From Nicotiana tabacum (Eukaryota; Streptophyta; Magnoliopsida; Solanales; Solanaceae), in NCBI RefSeq assembly GCF_000715075.1, contig NC_134087.1, forward strand, positions 128,857,518 to 128,921,517: a stretch of 64,000 nucleotides of DNA. The letters are read 5' to 3'. Both the position numbers and the translations under genes were made by a program. Under the pieces are notes generated by a model. It was not told where the DNA came from, made no database searches, and saw only the letters and a program-made list of their open reading frames with translations. Positions 45,595 to 58,297 of this stretch are shown one piece after another; within the stretch, counting starts at the first letter, position 1, and each line of letters begins with the position of its first letter.

Positions 45595-46503
45595 TTATTG
45601 TCTTAGCATACTCACTTTCTCACTTACCCCATTAAAATCCCGATTCAATTTCTTCATCTCCTGTTTCACTACTTTCAGCTTCTGCCATATTTTATTCATA
45701 CCATTTTCATTAGTCCTTTGGTTCCAAGCTGCTTCCATTACCTTAATGAAGTTCTCATGATCAACTAGATAATTAAGGAATCGAAAAGGCCTGGGTCCTG
45801 CTTGTAGCTCTTCTTCCAGCTTGATACATAGGGGAGAGTGGTCTAAGAAATGTGGATCCATGATGTTGGCCTCCAAGTGATGATTTTTGATACACCATTC
45901 TGAGTTTACCAGTACTCTATCAATCTTGCTATAGACATGTTTATTTGTCCAAGTATACTCTCTTCCTACTGATTTCATTTCAGTCACTCCAGTATAAAAG
46001 AGAAAGTCACTAAAATCTTTAGTTTCTATCTCAGTGATAGGGTTACCATACTTCCTATCTTCAACCTGTAGAACTACATTGTAATCACCCATGGCAAGCC
46101 AAGGGTCCTATTGTGATCTTTATATATTCCTTATGCCATCCCACATCCCTCTCCTATCTTCTATTGTGTGCAAACCACATACAGCTGTAAACTGGAACTC
46201 CATGCCCAAGTTACACACTTTAACTTTACCATGAATAAATTGTTCTGCAGTCTGCTCTACATCAAAATTAACTACATTTTGATCCCACCCTATCCAAATT
46301 TTGCCTCTTCTATTATGGTTGTAATTGTGACACCAGCTCCATCCAGTCACTATCTTCTTTAGAATTGCTATAGCATTACTTTCTTTGACTCTATGTTCTA
46401 TTATTGCTAGTATTAATATATTATTATTCTTTATAAACATCTTCATCTCCTTTTGCTTGTAGGTTTTATTAAGACCGCTAACATTCCATGTAGCTAGTTT
46501 CAT
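45595..46503 (-). pseudogene. LINE ORF2, AP-type endonuclease
   Basis: Start at ATG 46503: MKLATWNVSGLNKTYKQKEM (conserved Asn), LAIIEHRVKESNA (Glu of the ETR box), CGLHTIEDRR, stop near 46120, then PWLAMGDYNVVLQVEDRKYG (GD.N box), FLFYTGVTEM, YTWTNKHVYSKIDRVLVN and LDHSPLCIKL (in place of SDHSP). The endonuclease would nick target DNA for LINE insertion. A stop at 45595 separates it from the RT. Confidence 0.85.
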
Positions 46504-46900
46504 GTGGGAATAAACAGATGCATATCACTTTCATCTCCCCATTGTCTTCCTCCACTTATTCTTGTGTTACTTATCATCCCTTCTCTTTCTGGTATTGTAT
46601 TATGTCTACTTAGAGGATCAAAACCATTTACCACTTCCACAGGTTTCTCTCGTTCAGCAAGTATAGTAGGAGCTGTTGTTCCTTCACCCGAGTTGCTCCT
46701 CTACCTTTTGTTATAACTCCCCTTTGTAGATGACTTGTTTCGAACTATTTGCCATTGGCCTCCTTGTGATTGATCATCTTCAGGATTAACTTCTTTTCTT
46801 TTTCCTTCCACCTCATTTTGCTTTTCTTCAATCTGTTTCCCTTTTCCCTTTGAGCTTCTGATGCATACTGCCCCTCATTCCCTTGAATGTTTCCTGTTCA

Positions 46901-48090
46901 TCACACCCATTGTTGTTTTGGTTTTGTAGCTTCATCTCTTTGCTTTCCTACAGGTGACTTCTTATTCTGAGATAGAGTGCATGAATGCCCAGCCTGTAAG
47001 CATGTATGACGATATTTCGGTACCCAGTCGTATACTATCTCTTGGTTATAAACTCCTCCCGTTGGATCTTTGACCTTAATAGTCTTTGGTAAGGACCTAG
47101 TAACATCCATTTCCACTAGTAATCGAGCATATGAGATTCTTTCCACCTTTGTTGTGCATTCATTTGCATAGACAGGTACTCCAAGTCCACTTCCAATTCT
47201 GCTTAGTGTCTCCCTTTCCCAGCAACTCAGAGGCAAGTTTGGCAGTTTCATCCATAGAGGGATCATATACAAACTTCACTATGGGAATTGAATGTGGGTG
47301 CCCAGGATTTGATAATAATTGACTTGCTATTTATCGTATATGGCCCAGAACATAGAACAACATCCTTATCTTTTATACTATTGAATCGAACAACGAAGTA
47401 ACCATCGTTATGGTAGAATACCTTTGGCTTTGACACAAAGTTCCATGTTGAAGCAATAAATCTTTCTAGGGCCCCAATAGTCGGATCCTCTCCCACAACA
47501 TATAGAATTAGGGCTTATCTCCATTTTGCACTGCCTCTCTCAATTTCCTCTTCATTAAGCTCAACAATCTTCACTTCATCTTGTATAATTGGAGCAATAT
47601 ATGTGAGATTCATCCCCCTTGCTGCCATTTTGTTTCAATTAAAGAGTGTTGCCCACTCCCTCTGCTCCCCTATCTTCATATTAGGAATCTGATCTGGTGC
47701 TTTCATTGCATCATTTTGTACTCCACCAGGATCAATCAACATACCAATTTCTTCTTCTTCAGTTGATAAGCTCCTTTTGCTCGAACCTTCACCTCTTGGT
47801 ATCACAATTTGAAATTCTCCTCCTTTAGATCCTATTTTCGGTTGAGTGCTTAAGGTTTTTCCTTGGATTACCACCTCCGCACATGTAGATGTGTGCATTG
47901 GCGTAATCTGCTATTGTTCCGACACCGGCGCTGCTCCTCGATTACCCGCAATTGGTATACCATTCGGTGTATTCAGTCCATTACTGTTTCTTTCTAATTT
48001 CTCTATGCTACGCACTCCCAGAGCTTCCTTAATTACCTTCGCTGCATGTCTAGCAGCAACTCTGGTAGCCTTTGGCCTCCCTCTAGGCAT
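46901..48090 (-). pseudogene. LINE ORF1 (DUF4283-like, zinc knuckle)
   Basis: From ATG 48090: a basic start (MPRGRPKATRVAARHAAKVI) resembling a DNA/RNA-binding tail, an in-frame stop near 47912, an acidic linker, stops at 47635 and near 47515, then ALERFIASTWNFVSKPKVFY and CSGPYTINSKSIIIKSWAPT, the DUF4283-type domain. A shift near 47270 leads to PLWMKLPNLPLSCWERETLS and a C-terminal knuckle remnant CLQAGHSC whose first Cys is missing. ORF1 would coat the LINE RNA. Confidence 0.78.
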
Positions 48091-48213
48091 CTCCGACCAC
48101 TGCGCACGTTAGCTCACCTATCGTACGCCGAGAGAGAAATTTCTAGAGAAATAATTTTTTTTAAAATATATTTGTTATTTAAGAAAATATATTTTGATTC
48201 TCAAAATACTAAT

Positions 48214-49194
48214 AGCATATTTTTTTTGAAAGGAGGAAGTACTTAAGTGGGGAGCAGGGCTTCTTGTGTTACATTGTAAAGAACAAATAATAACTACATA
48301 AATAAATATAAATCAATATTTGTACAGAAAATTATCTAGGTTGTTTTCCTCTTAAATATTTAACCAATAAAGTTTTCTGAAAATTTCGTGTAGCCGGAAG
48401 GCTCTTTTCTTAATGATGATGAATTGCTTATGGAACAATTCCGACATAAAAAAAAATCAACTAGCCATATCTTTAGCTCGCACAAAAATTTTCTTCAAAA
48501 GATTTTCTGAAACATTATCTTCTTTTTTTTTCAACTGCTATTTTCTTTGCTTTTTCTTCTTCTTTCGTATACACTTTTAAATATTTATCTAGTTTTAGAA
48601 AGTTGTAAAAGCTTATGAATAATTGAGTATAAGACTAATCCATATATATATTTCTTAGCTAAAAATAAAACTAGATATATAGCAATTCATCGTCAGCGCA
48701 TGAAATGAATAAATTATGAAGAAGCTAAGAAAGTAGGGAACATATAGGTGTATAAAAGGTAAAAGATTTTGTTTATGCAAGATGATGATGGTTCTAAAAC
48801 ATGGGTTGTGCTATGACCTATTGTTTAACCCATCTTGACCCAGACCATCTTAGCCCAAGTACACTTTGGGTTGGGTTAGACAATGACCCATTTATTGACT
48901 CAACCCATCTTCACCCGCCCAAATTCAATCCAACCCGCCCATTTGCCACGAAGAACTTACAATTTCATATCTTCGGCAGGTTTTGATCTATTGTAAATTA
49001 TTGTAAAAATAAATGGGTTTCATTTCTTGTAGTAATTAAAGTGATATACACATAGGGGAAATATGGAACTAAACAAATACAACACTTCTAGGTTATTAAG
49101 ATAGGGCTCCAAACGTATACGCAGCACCTTAACCTGTAGTCTTTTGCTTCTAATTAAATAAAAAAATTTCTCAATTAGGTGAATTTGGGTAATG
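48214..49194. other. A/T-rich region between LINE and TS SINE
   Basis: Apart from the possible hAT-like right part (48790-48949) I see no gene or structured repeat in this stretch. Confidence 0.5.
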
Positions 49195-49208
49195 TTAATC
49201 TGTAAAGT

Positions 49209-49432
49209 ACTGACAAGAGGGGTTGCTCTGATGGTAAGCAACCCCCACTTCCAACCGACAGGTTGTGAGTTCGAGTCTCCCCAAGAGCAAGGTGGGAAAT
49301 TCTTGGAGGGAAGGATGCTGGGGGTCTATTTGGAAACAGTCTCTCTACCTTAGGGTAGGGGTAAGGTCTGCGTATACACTACCCTCCCCAGACCCCACTA
49401 AGTGGGATTATACTGGGTTGTTGTTGTTGTTG
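49209..49432 (+). mobile_element. TS-type SINE (224 bp)
   Basis: Flanked by TTAATCTGTAAAGT at 49195-49208 and 49433-49446, a 14-bp target duplication. The body has the tRNA-like start GGGGTTGCTCTGATGGTAAG, box B-like GTTGTGAGTTCGAGTC, GGTAAGGTCTGCGTATACAC, and the TTG repeat tail diagnostic of the tobacco TS SINE family. It would be transcribed by RNA polymerase III and moved by LINE proteins. Confidence 0.93.
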
Positions 49433-49446
49433 TTAATCTGTAAAGT

Positions 49447-50019
49447 GAACAGCCCTTTAGGCTTTGTTTGGAAAGCCATGTGTAATTACTAAAGTAGTAA
49501 TTACACACCCTAATAATTATACATTATAGTAATTACAAATACATGTTTATTTATCACAACGTAATTACAATGTAATTCTCATTGTTATGTTTGGTTGGAC
49601 AAATATAATTACATAGTTAAAAAAAATTCAGATTGACACGGGAATAAATTTTACTGTATGACAAACATATATATAAATAATAAATATATAAAAGTTTAAT
49701 TAACTAAAAGGCATGTCAAATCAATATTTTTCTCTAAAAATATATTAAGTAATTATAACTTGGTAAATAATATCATAAAAATAATTGGTATCTGACAAAT
49801 AAATAATATTGCTACTTAAGTTAGTTAACGAATTTAATTTTTTCACCAACTCATGTGAATATAAGAAAGTTAGACATAAGCTTAGAAAAAACTTTTCATA
49901 GAAAATATTTATACTAATGATTAGAAAACAAAATTAGTAAATACAAAAATTAAATTTTAATACGTGAAATATATATATATATATATATTTATTATTTAAC
50001 ACACACACACACCCATAAA

Positions 50020-50063
<44 letters not shown>

Positions 50064-50181
50064 TTTAATTATTTATACTTAATGAATAGAAAATAAAGCT
50101 AATAAACTAGAAAAATTATTTTTATCAACTAAGAAAAATAAAGAACAACAAAAAAGAAAGAATCAAAATATGAGAAGTTGT
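49447..50181. other. A/T-rich region with microsatellites
   Basis: 49458-49640 (GGCTTTGTTTGGAAAGCCAT, with many AATTAC words) looks like one end of a MITE whose other end I could not find. Microsatellites: (AT)n at about 49970-49988, (AC)n at about 50001-50012 and (AT)n at 50021-50061. No gene seen. Confidence 0.55.
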
Positions 50182-53100
50182 TGTAACGACTTGACCGGTT
50201 GTTTTGGGCTTTAGCACTTTGTTCGGCAGTTTGAGGCATGGAGTAGCTTCAAATGACGCATTATGACTTGCATATATGGTTGATCTTGTTTTCGAGAGGT
50301 TCAGAGTTGATTTGAAAAAGTAATATTATATTCGGAAGCTTTAAATTGGAAGAGTTGACCAAGCTTTGTTTTTGAGCAAATGTTCTCAGATTGGTGTTAT
50401 GATGGTTCCAATGTTTGTATGATACTTTTGGACTTAGGCATATATCCAGATTTGGATTCGGAGGTTCCAATGACGTTTTGGCTCTAATTGTCGGAAGTTG
50501 AAAGTTTGTAGGCTTGGGAAGTTCATAGTTTTATCTGAGAGTTGACTTTGATGATATTAGACTTGAATTATAGTTTCGGGACTTGGAATAGGTTCGTTTT
50601 GTCATTTGAAACCTATGTGAAAAGTTTGATATTGAGAATTATTTAAGTTCTTGAAGGCATGCAACTTGAGTTTTGATGTTTGATTCTTAGTTGTGGATGT
50701 TATTTTGATAATTTGAGCTTACGACCGAGTTTGTATGAGGTTTATATACTTGCATGGATGTTTATTATGGGGACCGATGGGCTCGAGTGAGTTTCGAATT
50801 AGGTTTGGGTTGAATTTTGAAGTTGGGAGATTGTTGGTGCTGCGGATTTCACATTTGCAATGTTCTGTACGGGCTGTTGGTCTCATTTGCGATATATGGC
50901 TGGGAAGGCCAGTTTCGCATTTACGAAGCTTGTTTCAAAATTGTGATATCCGCTTTTGCGACGGGAGCTTCACATTTGTGATGGTTGATCACATTTGCGG
51001 GGTTCTTAGTCGCTTTTGCGACGTCTGCTTCTCAAGGGCTCTGTCCTCTTTTCCGAGCCTTTTTCCACATTCATAAGGGTTGCATTTGCAATACTTGCAG
51101 TTGGTTATTATAAGGCATTTCAGGATTTTTGGTCATTCTTCCATATTTTGAACCCTAGACTTGGGATAGGCGATTTTGGCTTGGAGATTTTCACTCTAAG
51201 CTTTAGGGTAAGTGATTTATACACATTCTTAGTATTATTTCAAGAATCTTCATGGATTATTAACACCCAAAACATGAAATTCTGAGAAAAATTTGCGGGG
51301 GGGGGGGGGGAAGAGGGAAGGGGGGAGGGTTTGCTACAACTTAAGAGAGTATATTTTAGGGATTTGAGTACCGATTTGGACTCAATTTTGGAAACTAATT
51401 TTATATTTGGACTCGGCAGGTTATGGGTCATTAATTTTTTTTATTGATTTTGGATTTCGGGCATGAGGTTCCAGGGTTTGCTTTTGTTATTTTTGGAAAT
51501 TTCTATAGATAAAAGCTTTATTGATTGGGACTGCTTCCTATAGTGTTGTTGACTTCCTTAGATGATATTTGGCTTCGTTTTGCGCGACTAGAGGGCTAGA
51601 GTGAGGTTTTGATGCGATTTGAGGTTAAAAACTAGCCTGTATGAGGTAAGTATCTTGCCTAGGCTTGGATTGAGGGCATTTTCCTCGTTGGCTATGATGT
51701 TTATTATATGTTGGGGTGATGTATATGCGAGAAGACGAGTGTATATGCGTGCACCGTGGTTATTCATGATCTTGGTAGATCTTAGGCTATTATATGCCTT
51801 GTCTTGCTATCCTGCTTCTTTGATACCGTATTTTCTACACCTGTATGACTACGTGATCTATTATCCATGCTACGAATCATGTCTAGGATATCTACTTATC
51901 TATTTGAGACATGATAGGGCTATTTTTGCTATGCTGAGCTATTTGCCTTAGCCATAGGCATATTGAGACTTGAGGAGATTGATGATTGATGTTGGGCCAT
52001 AGGGCCATATTGAGCGGATTAATGACTGATCTTGGGCCGTAGAGTCGTGTTGATATCGATTGTGAGGTGATGTTTGCATCCAGGCCCCATATTGAGCTGA
52101 GTGCCATTGATTGTTGAGTGTTGATATTTATTTCAAGGGATCGCTGTGTCAGGCCCCATATTCGGCTAAGTGATATTGGTTGTTGACTTTTTATCTGATC
52201 AGCACTTGGGCTATGATCCGTCCCTCCGGAGTTATGTAATAATCTTGTGAGCACAAACACTTGATATGTGCTTAGTGAGGGCTTATGCCATGCAACCCTA
52301 CAATGTTGTGTGTGTGTGTGTGTGTATGTATGAGACGATTCAGGGGCATTGTTACCAGGCACTATGAGTATGATTGAGGGGTACTTGTGCCAGACACTAT
52401 GATGTGCTGAGATTTTGTATACTTGATGATTAAACTGTGATGTTATTGCTTTTGGCATGTATACTTATAATACAACCATAGACTTGTATTTTTCTCATGC
52501 CAATTGGTACTTGATGTCTCAATTTGATGTTTAGAGCTTGGAATTGCAGTTGAATTTGATAAATCTATGTTTAGGCAATTTCGGTGGCAAAGTTGATGGC
52601 CTTAACTGATATACATGAAAAGCATGGTTATTTCTCCTCATATTATGATAAGGTTGTACTTGATATTAGTTAAGCTGTTATTCCTTTTTTCTTATTGTTA
52701 TGCTGTTATTGTTTTTTGGCTAAATGAGAATTGGACCTTTCCAAGCTCATCACGGCTTTCAGCCCAAGGTTAGACTTGCAAGTTATTAAGTAAATAGGGT
52801 CGGTTGTACTCATACTACATTCTATACTTCTTGTACAGGTCTATGTATTGCTGATCGTCATAGTTTCCAGTGAGCCATATCCGGACTAGATAGAGATTTT
52901 GAGGTAGCGTTGTTTTTCCAATCGCAATCCTTGAAGTCCCCTCTTGTATACCATGTTATTACTGTTCATTCTTCCAAACAATATTATATTTTATTTAGAC
53001 ACTGTATTAGTATTCTACTGAGCTCATGCACGCGCTAACACTAGAGTTTTGGGGTGGATTAAGTTGTATTGATATTATGACATTATTTATTTATGTTATT

Positions 53101-53220
53101 CTGCTATTTGAGACTATTTCTTATTATTGTTGAAGCTTATTCCCGCATATTTATTATTGGTTTACCTAGCAAGTGGTGTTAAGTGTCATCACGGCTATGA
53201 TGAGATTTTGGGCCGTGACA
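50182..53220 (+). repeat. Long LTR 1, chromovirus (Tekay-like) Gypsy type
   Basis: Starts TGTAACGACTTGACCGG and ends GGGCCGTGACA; about 3.0 kb. It contains short CGC/CAC-TTTGCGA words at 50843-51080, a G-run at 51298-51310, a (TG)n run at 52309-52325, and a GGTCGGTTGTACTCATACTA landmark at about 52800. It is followed by a decayed primer site (TCGGTATAAGAG, 53223). No coding region. Confidence 0.75.
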
Positions 53221-53362
53221 AGTCGGTATAAGAGTACTAGATTCATATAGGTCTAATGAGTCATGAGCAATCCTAGGAGAGTCTTGCGGATAGGTATGGA
53301 GACGCATGTACTTATCTTCGAGAGGCTATAGGGCTTTAGGAAACTTTCCCTTTCTTGATTCT
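53221..53362 (+). other. Leader remnant after LTR 1
   Basis: Matches the start of the leader after LTR 2 (AGTCATG..., AGAGTCTTGCGGAT..., GAGGCTATAGGGC.TTTAGGAAA). It breaks off where LTR 2 starts, so no internal coding sequence is left. Confidence 0.7.
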
Positions 53363-56300
53363 TGTAATGACCCGAATGACCATTTTTAGCATTTGCAATT
53401 CGCTTGATGTTTGAGGGCACGAGTATATCCGCATGATGTATTATGACTTGTGTGAATTGTCGGTTTTGGTTTTCAAGTTATTCAGAATCGATTTGGAAGA
53501 ATGAACTTCAAGATTTAAGCTTTTTAATGGAAGAGTTAACCAAAATTGACTTTTTAGCATTTGACCTTGGATTGGAGTATTGATGGTTCCGTTAGGTCCG
53601 GATGATGATTTTTGACTCAGGCATATGCCCGGATTTGCATTTAGATATTTCTAGAAGGATTCGGCACTAATTGGCGAAAGTTGGGAATTTGAAGGTTTGG
53701 AAAATTCATAGGTTTAACCGGAAGTTGACTTTTAGGATATCTGATTCGAATTGTAGTTTTGGGAATTGGAATAGCTTTGATATTTCATATGGAACTTGCA
53801 TGCAAAATTTGACGTCATTTGGAGTTAATTTGATATGGTTCAGACGCTTGGTAGTTATTCTAGAAGTTTATTGTGATCTTCATGCTTTTTGGCATCCGAT
53901 TCGTGCCTTTAAAGGCTATTGTGATGTTTCGATCACGCGAGTGAGTTCGTGTTGTGTTTTTTGGACTAGTGTGAGTGGTTGGTTTGGAGCCTCGGGGGCT
54001 CGGGTGAGTTTCAGATTAGTTTCGAAATAAGTTTTATGACTTTTTGAGTGATGGTACTGGTGTCATCACATTTGCGATGTTTTTGTCAAATGCGACTATC
54101 GCAATTGCAAAGTGGCCTTCACATTTGCGAAGAAGTCCCTCACTTTTGGAAGAGTGGCTGTTCGCTTTTGCGAGGATTCCTGCCGTTTTTGCGAGGCAAC
54201 TATCTTCGTATTTGTGAAGAATTGGGTCGCAAATACGACCTTAGCAGGAAGTCTCCTTGTTCGCTTTTGCAACGAATTGTTTTCTTTTGCGTGCGAACCC
54301 CATGTCGCAAATGCGACATCTGCAACCTGTATATAGCTGGGTAATTCCGAGACTTAGCTTCATTTTGTTATATTTTGAACCCTAGCTTCGATGGGAGGTG
54401 ATTTTGTGGAGGGATTTTCATACCAAACCATTGAATAAGTACGTCTAATCAATTTTCAATTATATTACATGATTATACATTAGATTTGACATCAAATTCA
54501 CGAGAATCTAGGAGAAAATTTGGGGATTTTGTCAAAGTTTTGAAAAATAAAAATTTGAGATTTCTGAGTCAAATAGGACTCGAATTTGGAAACAAAACAG
54601 GTATATGAACTTATAGCTCTATGGGTAGTCAAGACCTACTCTTTGACCCGAGTTTTGATTGGGCGAGCCCGGGGTTGAATTTTGTTGACTTTTTAGAAAT
54701 TGTATAAAGGTCACAACTTTATTAATTAAAAATATTTTCTCTTGCATTGTGTTAAGCATTTAAGTCGTCTTTGGCTAGATTGAGCCGAGCAGATGTGAAT
54801 TTGTAAAAGGAAAAAGCTAAATTGAATATTGAGTTAGCCAAATTGATGTAAGTGTCTTGCCTAACTTTATTGAAGGCCGGAACTTTTTCCACTATTTGAA
54901 ATTATTTGCTACATGCGGGGGTGATACATATATGAGGTGACGAGCATATATGCATGTTCTAGGATTAGTCATGCTCAGAGGTAAATTATGCTATAAATTG
55001 TGCCTTGTAGAATTACGTGACCTTCTTGCTTCATCTCTTGCTTGACTCCTAGATACTAAGAATATAGAATTAAATGTTAGAAACCAATATTTAGTTTATC
55101 CTAACTTGATTAAAAATTGACGGAATTCTGAGAAACATTAATGCGTCTAATTCGGTCATATTAATGTTTAATCATTAATGCATTGCTACGGCCGATATTC
55201 TTGAGATATTAGATTCTATAAACGTGTTGTAGATCATTCTTGAGATTTGTTGAAATACTTGAATAATAAGGTTCTTAGAGTTTATCGAACTATTGTTGAC
55301 TTGAAAGTTGTGATTTGGGTTCATTTGGAATATTCATTTAAACACTCTCCTTGACATTTTTTATGCTTCCTACCTTGTTTGTCATTGATATACATATGCT
55401 TGGTAAGGAAGAATGTAAATCATGAAGGGTGATGCCGTGCCATTATATATATTATCATGTGAGGGAGAGTGTAAAGCACGAAGGATGATGCCGTGCCATT
55501 CCATTTGAGTGTAAAGCATGAAGGGTGATGTCGTGGCATTCCATTTGAGAGTAAAGCATTAAAGGTGATGCCGTGCCATGTCATGTGAGTGTAAAGCATG
55601 AAGGTTCCATTTGAGAGTAAAGCACGAAGGGTGATGTTGTGCCATGTTATGTGAGTAAAAGCACGAAGGATGATGCCATGCCATTTCATTTATATTATCA
55701 TGCTTATTATGACGAATTCAAGGCATGATGGGTGTTTTCGGGCAGGCGGGGATGAGGGACATGCATTATGTTGTGATATCTTTTCCTAGTGTATACGTTC
55801 ATGCCTTTACATTGAGATGTTATTGTCGTACTTATGGTTCTTATGTGTCTTGTTGTTATTTCCCTGTCCTTGTTCTCTATATCAATTGTTGTTGTGTTGC
55901 CCATGCCTTCTACTTGCTTAACTTGCAAATACCATGCCTACTTCCTGCTGTTATAATTACATCCGTATCGTATCTATTTTGTTGCACTTTAGTACAAACC
56001 TTCTACTATGTTATTATTCATACCTATACTTATTAACTTATAAGGATCATGTGTTCCCTTCTTATTTGTTATATCAATATCTACGCCTCCACCATGCTAG
56101 TTAGTTGATGTTTATATTCCTTTTTCCTAATTATTGTCATTACTCCTATTCCTTATGCCTAGTCAATTACTGTTGCCCATATGTATATCCTCATTCATTA
56201 TTACTACTTCTGTATTTCCTACTTTGTCATTACTGTTATCAGCATTTCTGCCATCCGGTTTGTACTGTTATAGCATATTTGGTGAGGATGAGATAAATGT

Positions 56301-56996
56301 ACAAAGAGTGTTGCTATGCAATTGACTTGATACCTGAGTACATTTCTCACGTTATGAAAGTTGTGGAGTGACTATTATGGTTCATTAGTTTTCGCTCTAA
56401 GGAAACGATTGGTCGAGATATTGGAAAATTTTAAATTGTGATCTCTTCTAGTACTAAGTTATTGCTTCGCATATTCATTTAGTGTACTCTTTGCTATTAT
56501 ATCGTAGTATAGTTCTATTGCTAGTTTACGGTAGATGTTTTATCAGTGAGTATCTTTTAACTAAAAAGCCTCGTCACCACCTCCATAAGGTGAGACAAGA
56601 TACTTACTGGGTACATGGGGTCGGTTGTACTCATACTACACTTCTGCACCTTGCGTGCTGATTTTTGGAGCGACGCTTTTGGTGATGTCGGAGCTAACTT
56701 TGAAAATGTTCGTGCATTCTGGATATAGCTGTCACTTGTCCTTGGTAGCTTTAGATTTTGCTAATCTGTTTATGTAACTTTCAAACAGATCGTGTAATTA
56801 TTTGTACCAGCTTTGTAAATTCCAAGTCATAGAAGCTCATGATTCGTACTACCTGTCCTTGGGTTAATATGTAAACGTTTAGATAATTCTTCACTGTTTT
56901 CCAATAAATCTCATTTGGATTGTATTAACTATTAGTTGGCTTACCTATCGGGTCGAGTTAGGTGCTATCACGACTAGTGAATTTTGGGTTGTGACA
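53363..56996 (+). repeat. Long LTR 2, chromovirus (Tekay-like) Gypsy type
   Basis: Starts TGTAATGACCCGAATGACC and ends GGGTTGTGACA; about 3.6 kb. It has TTGCGA-type words at 54064-54320, tandem repeats at 55415-55700, and the GGTCGGTTGTACTCATACTA landmark at about 56620. It is clearly related to LTR 1 in order and words but diverged, so the two are not a recent LTR pair. Confidence 0.75.
55415..55700 (+). repeat. ~40-bp tandem repeats inside LTR 2
   Basis: About seven copies of GTAAAGCATGAAGGGTGATG with GCCGTGCCATTCCATTTGAG, between 55415 and 55690, with small indels. They are absent from LTR 1. Confidence 0.82.
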
Positions 56997-56999
56997 AGT

Positions 57000-57011
57000 T
57001 GGTATCAGAGC
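57000..57011 (+). other. Primer binding site after LTR 2
   Basis: TGGTATCAGAGC, the standard site complementary to the 3' end of plant initiator methionine tRNA, starting three bases after the LTR. Confidence 0.85.
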
Positions 57012-57299
57012 ACTAGGTTCGTAGGTTCTGCGAGTCATGGGAAAGTGTCTAGTAGAGTCTTAGGGATCGGTGTGAGGACGTCTATATCTATCTTCGGGAG
57101 GCTACAGGGCATTTAGGAAATTTAGCTTTCTTCTTTCCTCATCGCGCAGCCTTGTTTCAGCTTGAAACCTACGATTTTGATTTTTTCCCATTCGTTCATA
57201 TGTGATGTGGACCACTCAGTATTTGTTATGCGCCGATGATTTGTGATGCTGCAGATGGATTATGAATGACTGTGGATGCTTGATTATCATCGCGATATA
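57012..57299 (+). other. Leader remnant after LTR 2
   Basis: Continues the element leader (CATTTAGGAAATTTAGCTTT, CAGCTTGAAACCTACG). No gag sequence follows; from about 57300 the DNA is an LTR fragment in the opposite orientation. Confidence 0.6.
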
Positions 57300-58100
57300 C
57301 CTTCTGGCCCAGGCTTTTCGCACCTGCGGTCCAGTACTCGCTCCTGCACAACCGCTTCTGTGGTCCTAAGCACCGCTTTTGCGGTCATCACTTAAACGTT
57401 CAATTTTCGCATCTGCAATGCACAACCCGCACCTGCGCCATCGCAAGTGTGGTTCCTCAACCGCTTCTGCGGTTTCTGCCTTCCTTGGCTCCTTTTGCTT
57501 CTGCGACTGGTCTTCCGCATCTTCGGGGGTCGCACCTATGGCCTCCCAACCACAGATGCGGTTATGACAGTAGTCCTACAACTTCAGCTGCCATTTCCTA
57601 TGTCCTATCATTCCGTCAACCATCCGAAATCACCCCGAGGCACCCGAGACCTCAACCAAAAGCACAAACAAGTCACATACCACCATTAAAACTTATACCA
57701 ATCTTCAAAAACACCTCAAAGAACATTGAATCAACTAAAATACATCGGATTCAAGCGTAAGTTTCCGAAATCTTCCGAATTATGCTTTTGATCAAAAAGT
57801 CTACCAAACCAAGTTTGAATGACCTAAACTTTTGCACACACCTTCCAAATGACATAATGGATCTACTACAACTTCCGAAATTGCATTCTGACCCCTATAT
57901 CCAAATCTCACCTACCAACCGGAAAACGCCAAAATTTCAACTTCGCCAATTCAAGCCTAAAACACATTCCGATCATGCTCCTAAGTCCCAAATCACCTCT
58001 CGAATCTATCTAAACCATCAAAACTCACATCCGAGCCCTTTAACACATAAGTCAAAACACATTAATTCCTTTTCGAATTAATGCTCCTAGGATTGCTTAC
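57300..58100 (-). repeat. Third LTR fragment, opposite orientation
   Basis: CGCACCTGCGG, CGCTTCTGCGG and CGCTTTTGCGG words at 57310-57560 correspond to the TTGCGA-word region of LTRs 1 and 2. On the minus strand the rest reads like the first kilobase of such an LTR. Open + strand frames here are shadows. Ends are approximate. Confidence 0.6.
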
Positions 58101-58297
58101 TCGAGATAGGAATTAATGCTTACTCGAGATAGAAGACATTAAGCCTCTTCGAAAAGGGTAAATGCGTCGTTAAGATCGGCGACGTCATCAACCCCGGTAA
58201 AGCAATCCTAGAAGGGATCCTCTTCACTAGGGACTCTGCCTAAGTCAGGCATCTGCAGATCCCGAGCCTCCCTTATGGCCTCCTCAGAATAAGCAGG
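58101..58297. other. Unassigned segment before minus-strand LTR
   Basis: Contains a doubled GAATTAATGCTTACTCGAGA-type word (58071-58130) and GC-richer sequence that may be a retroelement fragment. I cannot place it. Confidence 0.35.

Larger units (their letters stand above)
43010..48203 (-). mobile_element. L1-type LINE retrotransposon
   Basis: Minus-strand order: ORF1 with a DUF4283-like domain and zinc knuckle, then ORF2 with endonuclease, RT and C-terminal zinc domain, ending in an A-rich tail (T-run on + at 43010-43016). AAATACTAAT occurs at both sides (43000-43009 and 48204-48213), a probable 10-bp target duplication, though in A/T-rich DNA. Both ORFs carry several stops and shifts. Length about 5.2 kb, near full length. 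Confidence 0.8.
42618..48949. mobile_element. Possible hAT-like repeat split by the LINE
   Basis: The left part begins AGGGGTGGTAACTTGAGCCC (42618) and the right part ends CAACCCGCCCATTTGCCAC (48949); both are dense in AACCCATC/GACCCA words. AGGGGTGGCAAATGGG-type ends mark a common Solanaceae hAT-like repeat. No matching 8-bp target duplication was found, so the pairing of the two parts is tentative. Confidence 0.3.

Noticed and set aside
57379..58081. Open + strand frames in the third LTR fragment
   Set aside because: They lie antisense to an LTR and show no domain; shadows.
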